A DNA stretch of 64,000 nucleotides, from assembly GCA_910589415.1 (NCBI GenBank), contig OU342639.1:806001-870000 (forward strand), in the 5' to 3' direction. Made by a program: the position numbers and the translations under genes. The notes beneath the pieces are model-generated. The model saw nothing but the letters and a program-made list of their open reading frames with translations, was not told where the DNA came from and did no database searches. Shown piece after piece: positions 42,888-52,495 of the stretch. The stretch comes from Malachius bipustulatus. Its lineage: Eukaryota; Arthropoda; Insecta; Coleoptera; Melyridae. Numbering within the stretch: position 1 is the first letter of the stretch; each line of letters starts with the position of its first letter.

Positions 42888-43035
42888 TGGTTTCAAGGTG
42901 ATTCAGAACATCTTCAAGGTTAGGTCATATCAATGTCGAACTATATGATGTCATGTTTCTCAAGGTCCAGAAGATCACCTTTAGAAGGTCAAATAAATGA
43001 TATATAAACGGCGTGTTCGAGCCCGTGTCTGACAG
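42888..43035 (+). promoter_or_regulatory. Orphan promoter resembling that of the 292-aa gene
   Basis: TTCAAGGTGATTC, CTTCAAGGTTAGGTCAT and TCAAGGTCC sites (42894-42965) precede ATGATATATAAACGGCG (42988) and CGTGTCTGACAGTATAG (43024). The minus-strand promoter at 7021-7135 has the same order. No cassette gene follows within reach; a possible splice donor (CATGTAAGTATAA) lies at 43120. Confidence 0.5.
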
Positions 43036-45150
43036 TATAGTATATTATACTACAGTGCAATTCTCTAGTGCAGTTGACTCATATTACCTACCGAGTGTTC
43101 CCCAATTGTCTTCAAAGTTTCATGTAAGTATAACTATCATAGTTATCTCATTTATTTCTTGTGTTTTATAATGAAGTGAATTATCGAGTAAAATTAAATT
43201 TAAAGAATAAATATACAGAATGAAAGACTTTTTTCAGGATTGTAACGACGCTTACCTGGGTCTGTGCAGATTGTGTCAAATATCCCTGTGGTTTCCCTGA
43301 TTTCTGTGCAGGCCTCATAGTCCGGAACGATGGAGAAATTTTGTATGGGAGGAGATACGATACCAATGAGACACAATAGTTTTACTTAGCCCTTCTTTAT
43401 TTTAATATTTACATTGTCTAGCAAGGTGTTGGCCATATTATCAGTTTTGTACAATGTATGCCAAGTTGATATTTCTTACAATGCGTCTTAATGCTAGAAG
43501 ATTCAAAAGAAAACGAGCCTCCACCTTGTAGAATCATTTCTGGGCTTAATTATATTTACATGTCATTATAACTAGAGAATTCGTTCATATACGAATCTTT
43601 CTTTGGAGTTGGTCTATTCCCTGTCAATACCTGTGATACCTAGAGAACTCATTTAGCTTTGGTTCTGCCTTATGGTGGCGATACTTTGGTTTTATAAATC
43701 GTGAATTATTTGTGTTTATTTTACTGATTGAGTCATCCATTTAGGGTGAGATGATTTACTTTCTCAAGTTATTTTAGTCATTTGTCTGAAATACATGCAT
43801 GGCTACTTACGGTATGCCTTGTAGACGGATTGAATCGTCTAAAATCTTTAACATGAAAGCCAGATTGTTTGATTTTTCAACAGAATCTGTTTATTATGCC
43901 GAGTTCGGCTGAGAAGTGCCATTGTCTGTGCACTAGAATTCTTTAGTGATTGAATTAGACGGAACTCAGTTTGAGTTCGATGTTGTTTAATGAGTGTTTA
44001 ATGTTTAATGAATATTTAATGTGGATAAAATTGATTAGACTGAAACTTTTATTATTCGCCCTTTTTATTGCGTGTATAAATAATATTGGAAACGATCACT
44101 TGAGTGGTTATAATTTCCTTTGACTGAATCATTGGGCTAGCTCTGGTTCGTTTGGCGTATCTGAATTGGTAAGACTAAATATTTTATTGTTGAATAGTAT
44201 TTCTTGATTAGACTGAATTATTAATTTCTACTCCTACTGACAGAGTTATGGTTTTATAAGGTTGTCAGTTTTGACTTTGATTATTTATGAGAGGTTGTCA
44301 GGTTACCATTGTTTCAAGATTATACTAATTTTCCTGTCAACCGTGATATGTTAGATCTTATATGGACTTTTCATGTCCTTAATGAGTTCTCGCGGTACCT
44401 TAGGCTTTGCTTATTGATATAAATTATCAGACTATTCTAGATGGTTCGATTTCTCCATTGATGCTGATGGGGTTCTCGTGGTGTTAGGTTCTCAACCATT
44501 ACTTTCCTGGTTTTCTAGAGAAATAAGAAATCAGACAGTACCCAAATCGTAACATGAAAGTGTTTGCTAATCTACACAAAAAAACTTTGTCGACGCTATG
44601 TAAAATCTTTACCTCAAAGACTTAAGAAAATTACAGTAGATATTAATTTCTGTTTGCTTAAAAGTTTCGTTCTTGTTACACACATTCTGAAGTAGATAAG
44701 CTTGACTAGCGCATTGAGAATATGTCGGTGAACATATGTTTATGGCTACATAGAACACTACAGATTGTTACGGATTTTATATACTCTATTGCTCATTTCT
44801 TAATAAATGGCTCTCTGATTAATTTAGTATTTAGTCATATTCATTTTCGTAATTTTAGGCTAATCTCACTTGTTCTTAGTTGGCTTCATTAATTTGTTTA
44901 ATTTGATTGTTTATAGATTGCAAGATCTTCTGACGTAATAAGTGTTGCCAGTTTGGGCAAACTAAATTAATGTTTTATTAAATTATATATTATAGAATTG
45001 TTTGTCAATTTTGACTTAGCTTTATTTGCTCATAAGATGTTGCCAGTTTCGGCTAGTGTTGGCTTGTTTGACTTTTGTCACTTTTGGACTTGTTTCGTTT
45101 TTGTTTATGCCATTTTTGGTTTGTGTCACCTTTGGACATGTTTAATTATT
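43036..45150. other. AT-rich DNA without supported genes
   Basis: A palindromic AGTATAGTATATTATACTACAG-like string lies at 43031-43052. Otherwise no gene or element. Confidence 0.4.
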
Positions 45151-45490
45151 GTACATAATATGTTGCCATTTTATGGCTTGTGTCACCTTTGGACAAGTTT
45201 TATTTATAATATGTTGCCATTTTAGGCTTGTGTTACCTTTGGACAAGTTTTATATTTGTTTATAATGTGTTGCCATTTTAGGCTTATGTCACCTTTGGAC
45301 AAGTTTTATTATTATTTATAATATGTTGCCATTTTAGGCTGGTGTCACCTTTGGACAAGTTTTATATTTGTTTATAATGTGTTGCCATTTTAGGCTTAGG
45401 TCACCTTTGGACAAGTTTTATTATTATTTATAATATGTTGCCATTTTTGGCTTGTGTCACCTTTGGACAAGTTTAATTATTGTTTGTGGT
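45150..45490. repeat. 56-bp minisatellite
   Basis: TGTTGCCATTTTAGGC recurs at 45212, 45268, 45324, 45380 and 45436 (period 56), each followed by GTCACCTTTGGACAAGTTTT. Looser copies begin near 45040. The 75-residue ORF across the start is a by-product. Confidence 0.9.
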
Positions 45491-45605
45491 TTTGATTCTT
45501 TTGACTCGTTAAATTTGGCAACGCCGAGTTTTCCCTTCTCTCCTTTAATATATTAATGGGTTACTGTTTTATTTACCAAGAGTTTTAGATACGCACGCCG
45601 GCGTG

Positions 45606-45705
45606 ATTCGACCAATGTTAGACCAATATTCGACCAATTCACAACCAATTCGACCAACACCTCGCTCGTCAGCGGCATCGCTTTGCGGCATCGCTCGTCA
45701 GCGGA
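45606..45705. repeat. Short ATTCGACCAAT and CTCGTCAGCGGCATCGC repeats
   Basis: Several imperfect copies of ATTCGACCAA and two copies of GCTCGTCAGCGG lie directly before the gypsy insertion site. Confidence 0.6.
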
Positions 45706-45713
45706 ATTTTATT

Positions 45714-46641
45714 TGTAACGAATTCCAAGGCATTCGCAGCTAATTATTATTTATTTTAATTTATCGAGGGGTTTATCAGAAAGATACAGTTTTTACAGCA
45801 ATGATTAGCGGGTTATCTCGCCGGCACCGGCTATATAAACAGACCAAGAGGACCAGCAAGGCAGAAGATTCCGAGGAACTGACTCGAGAAGCTCTCTCAC
45901 CCCTTCTAGTGTACTGAGCTAAGAAGGTCCCCTAACCCCCCAGCAGGAGGCATGCATTGAGTGCACTCCGCCACATTCATCCGGTGACGGCAAGCCAATG
46001 AACTGAGTTGAGCTTGTCTGTAACACGGAAACGGGAGCCCGACAGGAGTGAATTGAGCTCCAGTCGACTGCCGACCACATAAGGGAACAAACGGGGCTGT
46101 AGTGAGGTCTCGGGCGGACCCTTTCAGACGGCACCAGGCCTGCATTGAGGGCCAGGTGTCACAAGCGTCGGGATCGCAACGCATTGAGTTGCCGACCCTG
46201 AGCTATTTATTAATACCCTCCTCGGTACTCCGTGAGTGGGCTTGTATTTTTCAGATTGAGGCGTCCGTGAATGATTTCTCTCCGAAGTCGCCGCGGCGCG
46301 TATGCCGGAGGCTGCGGCCGCTGCTAGCACAACACGCAGCGGGCGATGGCAGTGGAGCGACTGACGTGGTGAGCTCAGTTCCAGTGATAGACCGACCGGG
46401 CGACCAATACGAAGACGCGCGCCCTAGCGTCGATATCAGCACCCAATCAGACAGAGCACCGAGGGAAGAGGACAGCCCACATTGATCCGAACTCATCGCG
46501 CAGCATTAATATATGTCGTTGTATTGAAATTTGGTAACTGTAAATAAATGCTTTTAAAATTTTGATTGACTTGTTACGGGTAAAAGAGGGGCAAATACCT
46601 AACCCTGTGATCGTCTCAACCCAGCTGAAAATCCCGTTACA
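45714..46641 (+). repeat. 5' LTR of the gypsy element
   Basis: TATA box CTATATAAAC at 45831-45840 and polyadenylation signal AATAAA at 46543-46548. In between, a motif of the form (G)NATTGAG/NACTGAG recurs about six times (45955-46190). The ORFs predicted within it are not coding. Confidence 0.95.
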
Positions 46642-46645
46642 AGAT

Positions 46646-46663
46646 TGGCGCCCAACGTTAATT
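46646..46663 (+). promoter_or_regulatory. Primer-binding site (lysine tRNA type)
   Basis: TGGCGCCCAACGT begins four bases after the LTR end. It is the well-known complement of the 3' end of tRNA-Lys (the Lys-1,2 type used by several retroelements). Confidence 0.75.
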
Positions 46664-46749
46664 ACACGATCATAGTTCCGCCCCGTCAGATCAAGTCAGC
46701 AAGGCCAAAAGTTCAGTCACAATAACAGTTACAGAAAGGGAATTACAGA

Positions 46750-47820
46750 ATGACCAAAGACGACGCAACCACTGCAGGGCTAAGCTGGATATACCAGCTA
46801 AGCAAAGAAGAGGCCGAGAAAGAAGCGCGGAGACGGGGCCTAGAAGCGACAGGCACCCTGGACGACATCAGGGCGCGTATAAGTCAGCACGTCAAGCAGC
46901 AGCAAGGAGGAGCAATCCCCAAGGCGAATACAAAAGTCAAGCCGGAGCAGCCCGCCGGAGCGGAACGAGATAGAATAAACGCGCTCGAGGCCGAGATAGC
47001 ACTCCTGAAGCTGGCCCTCCGAACGGATCGGGAAGCAACACAAGCAGCAGGAATCAGCGAGGAGGCACCTCAACTCACAGGGTCGGAAATAGTCAACCAC
47101 GCCCGGAAATGGGGACTGAAGTTCGACCCAAAGCGAGACAACGTGATCCTGTTTACAGAACGTCTCGAGGAGCTACGGTGCGCCCACGAATTCCCAAAAG
47201 ACGCCATGATAAAAGCGCTACCCGAGCTACTGAAAGGAGAAGCGCTACTGTGGTACCGCAATAATAAGGACGAATGGGGAGACTGGAACCAGTTTAGCAG
47301 GGAATTTTCGAAAGCCTTCTTCCCATACGAATACCGGCTGGCGCTAGAGGAGGAAATCCGGACCCGCAAACAAAAACCCAACGAACCAATCAGGGAATAC
47401 GTAACCGCAATACGAACGCTAATACGGCGAGACGGGTCGATGGCCCCGGAGCAAGAACTCGAGAGGGTCATCCGAAACATGCGCCCGGAATATCGAATTC
47501 ATCTGCACCTCCACAGAGTAACGTCCATAGACAAATTATTGGAGGCAGCCAGCGCCTTCGAAAATTTACAGAAAGAGCAAGAGGCACTGCAAAGCATGCA
47601 GACAAGAAGGGGAGTACCGCAGCGCCTTAGCACCGCCCAGGCCGGCCCAACGGTCTGCTACCGATGCGGACAAGAGGGGCACTTCCGGCGCCAATGCCGA
47701 AACGCACCCAAAAAGTTCTGCGGCAAATGCGGCAAGGAAGGGATCCTCGCCATTCAGTGCTGCAACAGGCCGCAGAACAGTAGACAGCAGGGAAACGAAA
47801 ACGGGGCTGTGGGGGAATAA
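46750..47820 (+). CDS. gag: Gypsy Gag polyprotein
   Basis: 356 residues. Residues ~14-48 (LSWIYQLSKEEAEKEARRRG ... LDDIRARI) resemble a SAP-type DNA-binding helix pair, unusual at a Gag N-terminus. The middle is a capsid-like region with WYRNNKDEWGDWNQFSREF and a KPNEPIREYVTAIRTLI segment typical of retrotransposon gag. Near residue 303 is a full zinc knuckle, CYRCGQEGHFRRQC. A second, CGKCGKEGILAIQC, near residue 323 has Ile in place of the His, so it probably cannot bind zinc normally. Ends at 47820; pol is reached through a -1 shift near 47790. Forms the particle and packages RNA (known for the family). Confidence 0.95.
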   Translation: MTKDDATTAGLSWIYQLSKEEAEKEARRRGLEATGTLDDIRARISQHVKQQQGGAIPKANTKVKPEQPAGAERDRINALEAEIALLKLALRTDREATQAAGISEEAPQLTGSEIVNHARKWGLKFDPKRDNVILFTERLEELRCAHEFPKDAMIKALPELLKGEALLWYRNNKDEWGDWNQFSREFSKAFFPYEYRLALEEEIRTRKQKPNEPIREYVTAIRTLIRRDGSMAPEQELERVIRNMRPEYRIHLHLHRVTSIDKLLEAASAFENLQKEQEALQSMQTRRGVPQRLSTAQAGPTVCYRCGQEGHFRRQCRNAPKKFCGKCGKEGILAIQCCNRPQNSRQQGNENGAVGE

Positions 47821-50800
47821 AACCCGCACAGCCCCCAGCCACAGTAGTGCGACCCCCGAAACGAGGCGGACGCGCCTCAGAAAAAACAGTAGCAGCATCA
47901 ACAGGGGGTGACACAGACCCCAGGCCTTTCGTGACGTTAACAATAGGGACGCGGCTCTTCAAAGCGCTATTGGATACAGGGGCGTCGGAAAATTACATTG
48001 GAGCTGAGATAGCAAACCTATGTCACAGAAGGATCAGAAATCATACAGGAAGCGTGAAATTAGCCGACGGGACATCTCACGCAATTACACGTACAGTCAC
48101 AGTGGCTTGTAAAATTGACCGACTCAACACCACCACCACGTTCAGAGTACTCCCGAGACTAGAGACAGACGCAATCATCGGAGCCACTTTCTTGCGCGAA
48201 CACGGAGCGGAATTTCGATTGAGCAAAACAGAGTCCGGGAGAACCGGCAGGATCGCAGTCACGTCATGCGCCGCGGCATCATGTACCGCCAGCATGGAAT
48301 CATTTTTGCAAGCTGAACTAGAATTGTTTCACCAATTAACAGGACCAACAAACTGGATAAAACACGAAATAGTGCTGGAAAAAGGGTGCAGGCCCATCAG
48401 ACAACCATATCGGCAGTATAACCCGGCAAGGCTGAAAATAATTAACGACGAGGTGGACAAGATGCTCCAAGAAGGAGTTATTGAGCACTCAAACAGCCCG
48501 TGGAGCTCGCCAATCGTCCTAGTCAAGAAGAAGGACGGAACACACAGGTTCTGCATCGACTTCCGGCGAGTCAACGAGCATACAAAAAAAGACGCTTACC
48601 CTCTACCTAGAATAGCGGAGATCCTCGACCGCCTGAGAGAGGCGAATTTCATATCCACGCTGGACCTCAAACAGGGATACTTTCAAGTCCCGCTAGAGGA
48701 AAAGAGTAAAGCGATAACAGCGTTCAGCGTGCCCGGAAAAGGTCACTTTCAATTCAAAACAACCCCCTTCGGCCTGAGCTCAGCAGGCGCAACATTTCAG
48801 AGGTTGCTCGACAAAGTCATCACGCCAGACGTCGGTTTCGCATTCAGCTACCTGGACGACATCGTGGTAGTATCCAGGGATCAGGAGGAGCACAAACGTC
48901 ACCTGAAAGAGATCTTCAGGAGGCTAAGGGAGGCAAATTTAAAACTCAACCCAGACAAGTGCGCATTCGCACAAGCAGAATTACAATATCTAGGACACAT
49001 CGTCGGACAGGGGGGCATAAAGACAGATCCGAATAAAATCTCAGCAATTACCGAAATGCCCGCCCCGAGAACTCGGCGGCAGCTCAGACGATTTTTGGGC
49101 ATCACATCCTGGTACCGGAGGTTCATAGAAGGATACTCCACGAAAGCAGCACCCCTAAACCAGTTACTGAAGAAAGACAAGAGATGGACATGGGGAGAAC
49201 CGCAAGAACAGGCCTTCCAAGCACTAAAAACCGCGCTCACCTCAGCACCGGTGCTCGCCTGTCCCGACTTTTCGCAGACGTTCTGCTTGCAGACCGACGC
49301 ATCGAACTGCGGGTTGGGAGTGGCCCTCACGCAGAGGATAGACGGGCAAGAAAGGGTCATAGCCTATGCGAGCAGAAGTTTAACCCCAGCAGAGTCAAGA
49401 TACACACCCACGGAAAAAGAGTGCCTCGCAATAATATATGGGGTACAAAAGATGAGGCCGTACATCGAGGGCTACAGGTTCCACGTACTTACAGATCATC
49501 AATCCCTAAAGTGGCTACAAAACATGAGAAACCCGACCGGCAGGCTCGCACGATGGGGATTAGAGCTCCAGCAATATTCCTTCGACATAAAGTATAGAAA
49601 AGGAGTGCTCAACAAGGTAGCGGACGCCCTATCAAGGCAACCACTAAGCAGCACAGAACAGGAGGAGGAGATCCTAATGATAAGCGCAGAACCACCATGC
49701 CAATGGTACGAGCGGATATCAGCAGGAGTAGCCGCTAACCCCGAGAGATTTCCCGGATACCAACTGATCGACGGGAAGCTGTGGAAACACGTCTGGGACA
49801 ACCAAAACCCGGCCGAGCCCAACCTCTCCAGCCCATGGAAACTATGCGTGCCTACGCACCAGAGGCAAAAACTCATCGAAGAAAATCACGACTCCCCAGC
49901 AGCAGGACATTTCGGGACCGCTAAAACAGCCAACAGAATAACGAAGAACTACCACTGGCCTGGAGTCATAAAAGATGTAAAAAATTATGTGAGACGATGC
50001 GAGAAATGCCAAAAATACAAGTCATCCCAGCTGAAACCCGCAGGAAAGATGCAGCCACCGTTCATACAGGGACCCTGGGACACCATTTCGATAGATATCA
50101 TGGGCCCTTTCCCCAGATCAAAATCCGGCAATACAGTGTTACTGGTCATACAAGACCGCTACACGAAATGGACAATAGCACGACCGCTCCGGAAGGCAAC
50201 CGCGAGAACAATCGCCGAAGCATTGCGAGCGGACGTTTTCCTGCAATTCGGGACCCCGGCCCAATTAATTTCGGACAACGGAAGACAATTCATCGCCACC
50301 GAGTTCCAGGAGTTCCTGGAAAAATGGAAGATCAGCCATCAGTTAACACCGCCATACTCCCCCCAGTGCAACCCAGTGGAGAGGATGAACAAAGTATTGA
50401 AAACAATGATAGCGATGTTCGTCGGAAGGGAGCACACGGCCTGGGATAGATACATAGGCGAATTCTGCTTCGCCATAAACACAGCAAAGCATGAGAGCAC
50501 CGGATTTTCCCCAGCAATGCTGAATTACGGCCGTGAAATAGACAGGATCAAGCCCCTAAACAGCAGCGCCGAAATAGCCGCAGACAAATACATAGAAACA
50601 CTAAAAGAAGTAAACGACGTCCGGGAAATCGCCAAAAGGAACATGAATCAAGCATTCGTCACACAAAAGCGATACTACGACATGAGAAGGCGGGAATGGA
50701 AGCCTAGGAAAGGAGATAAAGTGTTGCGCAAGGAGCATCACCTGTCATCAGCCATAAATACGTTTTCAGCAAAACTAGCACCGAAATTCGAGGGCCCGTT

Positions 50801-50957
50801 CGTGGTCAAGGAAATAATATCGCCAGTATTGATTAGATTGCACACACCAGGAAGCAGAAAAACAGAAATCGTGCATATCAAGAATCTGAAGCCAGCGATA
50901 ACGGACTGTATAAATACGGACGCAGCGGGCCCACCGGCAGTAAGAAGTTCATCATGA
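47784..50957 (+). CDS. pol: Gypsy Pol polyprotein
   Basis: Open from 47784 and expressed by -1 frameshift from gag. Counting from 47847 (1036 residues): aspartic protease LLDTGASENYIG (~41-52); reverse transcriptase with YPLPRIAEILD, LDLKQGYFQVPL, TPFGLSSAGATFQ and YLDD (~335); RNase H with LQTDASNCG (~480) and TDHQSL; integrase with an HHCC zinc finger (HDSPAAGH ... CEKC, ~685-715), catalytic D (SIDIMGPF), D (ISDNGRQF) and E (NPVERMNKV); and a GPF-type C-terminal module (KFEGPFVVKEI, ~980). All catalytic residues expected for a Ty3/gypsy Pol are present and there is no stop, so it looks functional. It ends in an ATGA overlap with ORF3. Confidence 0.96.
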   Translation, partial: TAGKRKRGCGGIKPAQPPATVVRPPKRGGRASEKTVAASTGGDTDPRPFVTLTIGTRLFKALLDTGASENYIGAEIANLCHRRIRNHTGSVKLADGTSHAITRTVTVACKIDRLNTTTTFRVLPRLETDAIIGATFLREHGAEFRLSKTESGRTGRIAVTSCAAASCTASMESFLQAELELFHQLTGPTNWIKHEIVLEKGCRPIRQPYRQYNPARLKIINDEVDKMLQEGVIEHSNSPWSSPIVLVKKKDGTHRFCIDFRRVNEHTKKDAYPLPRIAEILDRLREANFISTLDLKQGYFQVPLEEKSKAITAFSVPGKGHFQFKTTPFGLSSAGATFQRLLDKVITPDVGFAFSYLDDIVVVSRDQEEHKRHLKEIFRRLREANLKLNPDKCAFAQAELQYLGHIVGQGGIKTDPNKISAITEMPAPRTRRQLRRFLGITSWYRRFIEGYSTKAAPLNQLLKKDKRWTWGEPQEQAFQALKTALTSAPVLACPDFSQTFCLQTDASNCGLGVALTQRIDGQERVIAYASRSLTPAESRYTPTEKECLAIIYGVQKMRPYIEGYRFHVLTDHQSLKWLQNMRNPTGRLARWGLELQQYSFDIKYRKGVLNKVADALSRQPLSSTEQEEEILMISAEPPCQWYERISAGVAANPERFPGYQLIDGKLWKHVWDNQNPAEPNLSSPWKLCVPTHQRQKLIEENHDSPAAGHFGTAKTANRITKNYHWPGVIKDVKNYVRRCEKCQKYKSSQLKPAGKMQPPFIQGPWDTISIDIMGPFPRSKSGNTVLLVIQDRYTKWTIARPLRKATARTIAEALRADVFLQFGTPAQLISDNGRQFIATEFQEFLEKWKISHQLTPPYSPQCNPVERMNKVLKTMIAMFVGREHTAWDRYIGEFCFAINTAKHESTGFSPAMLNYGREIDRIKPLNSSAEIAADKYIETLKEVNDVREIAKRNMNQAFVTQKRYYDMRRREWKPRKGDKVLRKEHHLSSAINTFSAKLAPKFEGPFVVKEIISPVLIRLHTPGSRKTEIVHIKNLKPAITDCINTDAAGPPAVRSSS
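47790..47796 (+). promoter_or_regulatory. -1 ribosomal frameshift site G-GGA-AAC between gag and pol
   Basis: GGGAAAC is in the correct phase (gag codons CAG GGA AAC). The pol frame is the -1 frame and is open from just after a TAG at 47781-47783, so the slip falls inside the 37-base overlap of the two frames. Confidence 0.75.
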
Positions 50958-51367
50958 GCAGCACGAAGCCAGCCCTCGATATGCCGAACCTGCTAGACAC
51001 CGACGTGTTGGTACTGACGACCTCGCCGCTGCGGACGGACACAAGCAGCGCGCCAGCCAATACCACGCCACCCCGGAAAGATCGGACGCCAGCCCGGCCA
51101 GTCACACCGCCTGAATGGAAAGCACGAACGCCAACAGGCATCGACGCCCGCGCCGCACCGACACCGCCGACAGCCTGGGGCCCAGAGCCAGAGCAGTACG
51201 GGGTAGGACTCGCCCTCGTCCCGCAGCACATCCAGCAAGGATCGGGCCGCAAGTACCGGATCCAGCTAAACACCGGAAGGGTGCTGCGTTTTAAACGAGA
51301 CGTCGACGGCGTCTTTCAACTTCGGAAACTACCAGCCGAACGAGGGGGATACGGTTTCGAGGAATAG
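50954..51367 (+). CDS. Third ORF of the gypsy element (137 aa, unknown)
   Basis: Starts inside the pol stop (ATGA) and encodes a Pro/Thr/Arg-rich first two thirds (TTSPLRTDT, ARPVTPPEW) and a basic end with RKYRIQLNTGRVLRFKRD. There is no signal peptide or transmembrane segment, so it is not an envelope gene. The overlap suggests translation coupled to pol by reinitiation. Many gypsy elements lack such an ORF. It may be an RNA- or DNA-binding accessory protein; that is inference from its basic character. Confidence 0.7.
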   Translation: MSSTKPALDMPNLLDTDVLVLTTSPLRTDTSSAPANTTPPRKDRTPARPVTPPEWKARTPTGIDARAAPTPPTAWGPEPEQYGVGLALVPQHIQQGSGRKYRIQLNTGRVLRFKRDVDGVFQLRKLPAERGGYGFEE

Positions 51368-51548
51368 CAAGGGCAAACTCGCACAGATGGAGCCTCGCGA
51401 TGGAACACTCCGTGGCAGTAATCATGGATAGAAAAAAAAAAAGAAACAGTCAAACCGGCAGAAAATGGGTTTCACCGGGTAGTTTTCTTTTCAGCGTTAA
51501 TTTCTTATTTTCAGAGAGTTTCTTCAGTTTTCTTTTTCTTTTTTTTTA

Positions 51549-51563
51549 CCTGGGGACCGGGGA
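51549..51563 (+). promoter_or_regulatory. Polypurine tract before the 3' LTR
   Basis: CCTGGGGACCGGGGA ends at the first base of the 3' LTR; purine-rich, broken only by CC, at the expected priming position for plus-strand synthesis. Confidence 0.65.
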
Positions 51564-52491
51564 TGTAACGAATTCCAAGGCATTCGCAGCTAATTATTAT
51601 TTATTTTAATTTATCGAGGGGTTTATCAGAAAGATACAGTTTTTACAGCAATGATTAGCGGGTTATCTCGCCGGCACCGGCTATATAAACAGACCAAGAG
51701 GACCAGCAAGGCAGAAGATTCCGAGGAACTGACTCGAGAAGCTCTCTCACCCCTTCTAGTGTACTGAGCTAAGAAGGTCCCCTAACCCCCCAGCAGGAGG
51801 CATGCATTGAGTGCACTCCGCCACATTCATCCGGTGACGGCAAGCCAATGAACTGAGTTGAGCTTGTCTGTAACACGGAAACGGGAGCCCGACAGGAGTG
51901 AATTGAGCTCCAGTCGACTGCCGACCACATAAGGGAACAAACGGGGCTGTAGTGAGGTCTCGGGCGGACCCTTTCAGACGGCACCAGGCCTGCATTGAGG
52001 GCCAGGTGTCACAAGCGTCGGGATCGCAACGCATTGAGTTGCCGACCCTGAGCTATTTATTAATACCCTCCTCGGTACTCCGTGAGTGGGCTTGTATTTT
52101 TCAGATTGAGGCGTCCGTGAATGATTTCTCTCCGAAGTCGCCGCGGCGCGTATGCCGGAGGCTGCGGCCGCTGCTAGCACAACACGCAGCGGGCGATGGC
52201 AGTGGAGCGACTGACGTGGTGAGCTCAGTTCCAGTGATAGACCGACCGGGCGACCAATACGAAGACGCGCGCCCTAGCGTCGATATCAGCACCCAATCAG
52301 ACAGAGCACCGAGGGAAGAGGACAGCCCACATTGATCCGAACTCATCGCGCAGCATTAATATATGTCGTTGTATTGAAATTTGGTAACTGTAAATAAATG
52401 CTTTTAAAATTTTGATTGACTTGTTACGGGTAAAAGAGGGGCAAATACCTAACCCTGTGATCGTCTCAACCCAGCTGAAAATCCCGTTACA
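51564..52491 (+). repeat. 3' LTR of the gypsy element
   Basis: No difference from the 5' LTR was noticed over 928 bases, which points to a very recent insertion. Confidence 0.95.
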
Positions 52492-52495
52492 TATT

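Larger units (their letters stand above)
45714..52491 (+). mobile_element. Complete Ty3/gypsy LTR retrotransposon
   Basis: Both LTRs (928 bp) start TGTAACG and end CGTTACA and look identical on reading. TATT flanks the element at 45710-45713 and 52492-52495 (4-bp target duplication). Order: 5' LTR, primer site, gag, -1 frameshift, pol (protease, RT, RNase H, integrase), a third ORF, polypurine tract, 3' LTR. All reading frames are intact, so the copy may be active. GC content and codon use differ strongly from the AT-rich host DNA. Confidence 0.97.

Noticed and set aside
45906..46496. ORFs within the gypsy LTRs (also 51756-52346)
   Set aside because: They appear in both LTRs on both strands because the LTR is GC-rich; no gene function expected there.
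50954..51367. ORF3 as an envelope gene (making the element an errantivirus)
   Set aside because: No signal peptide, transmembrane segment, cleavage site or glycosylation pattern visible; too short.
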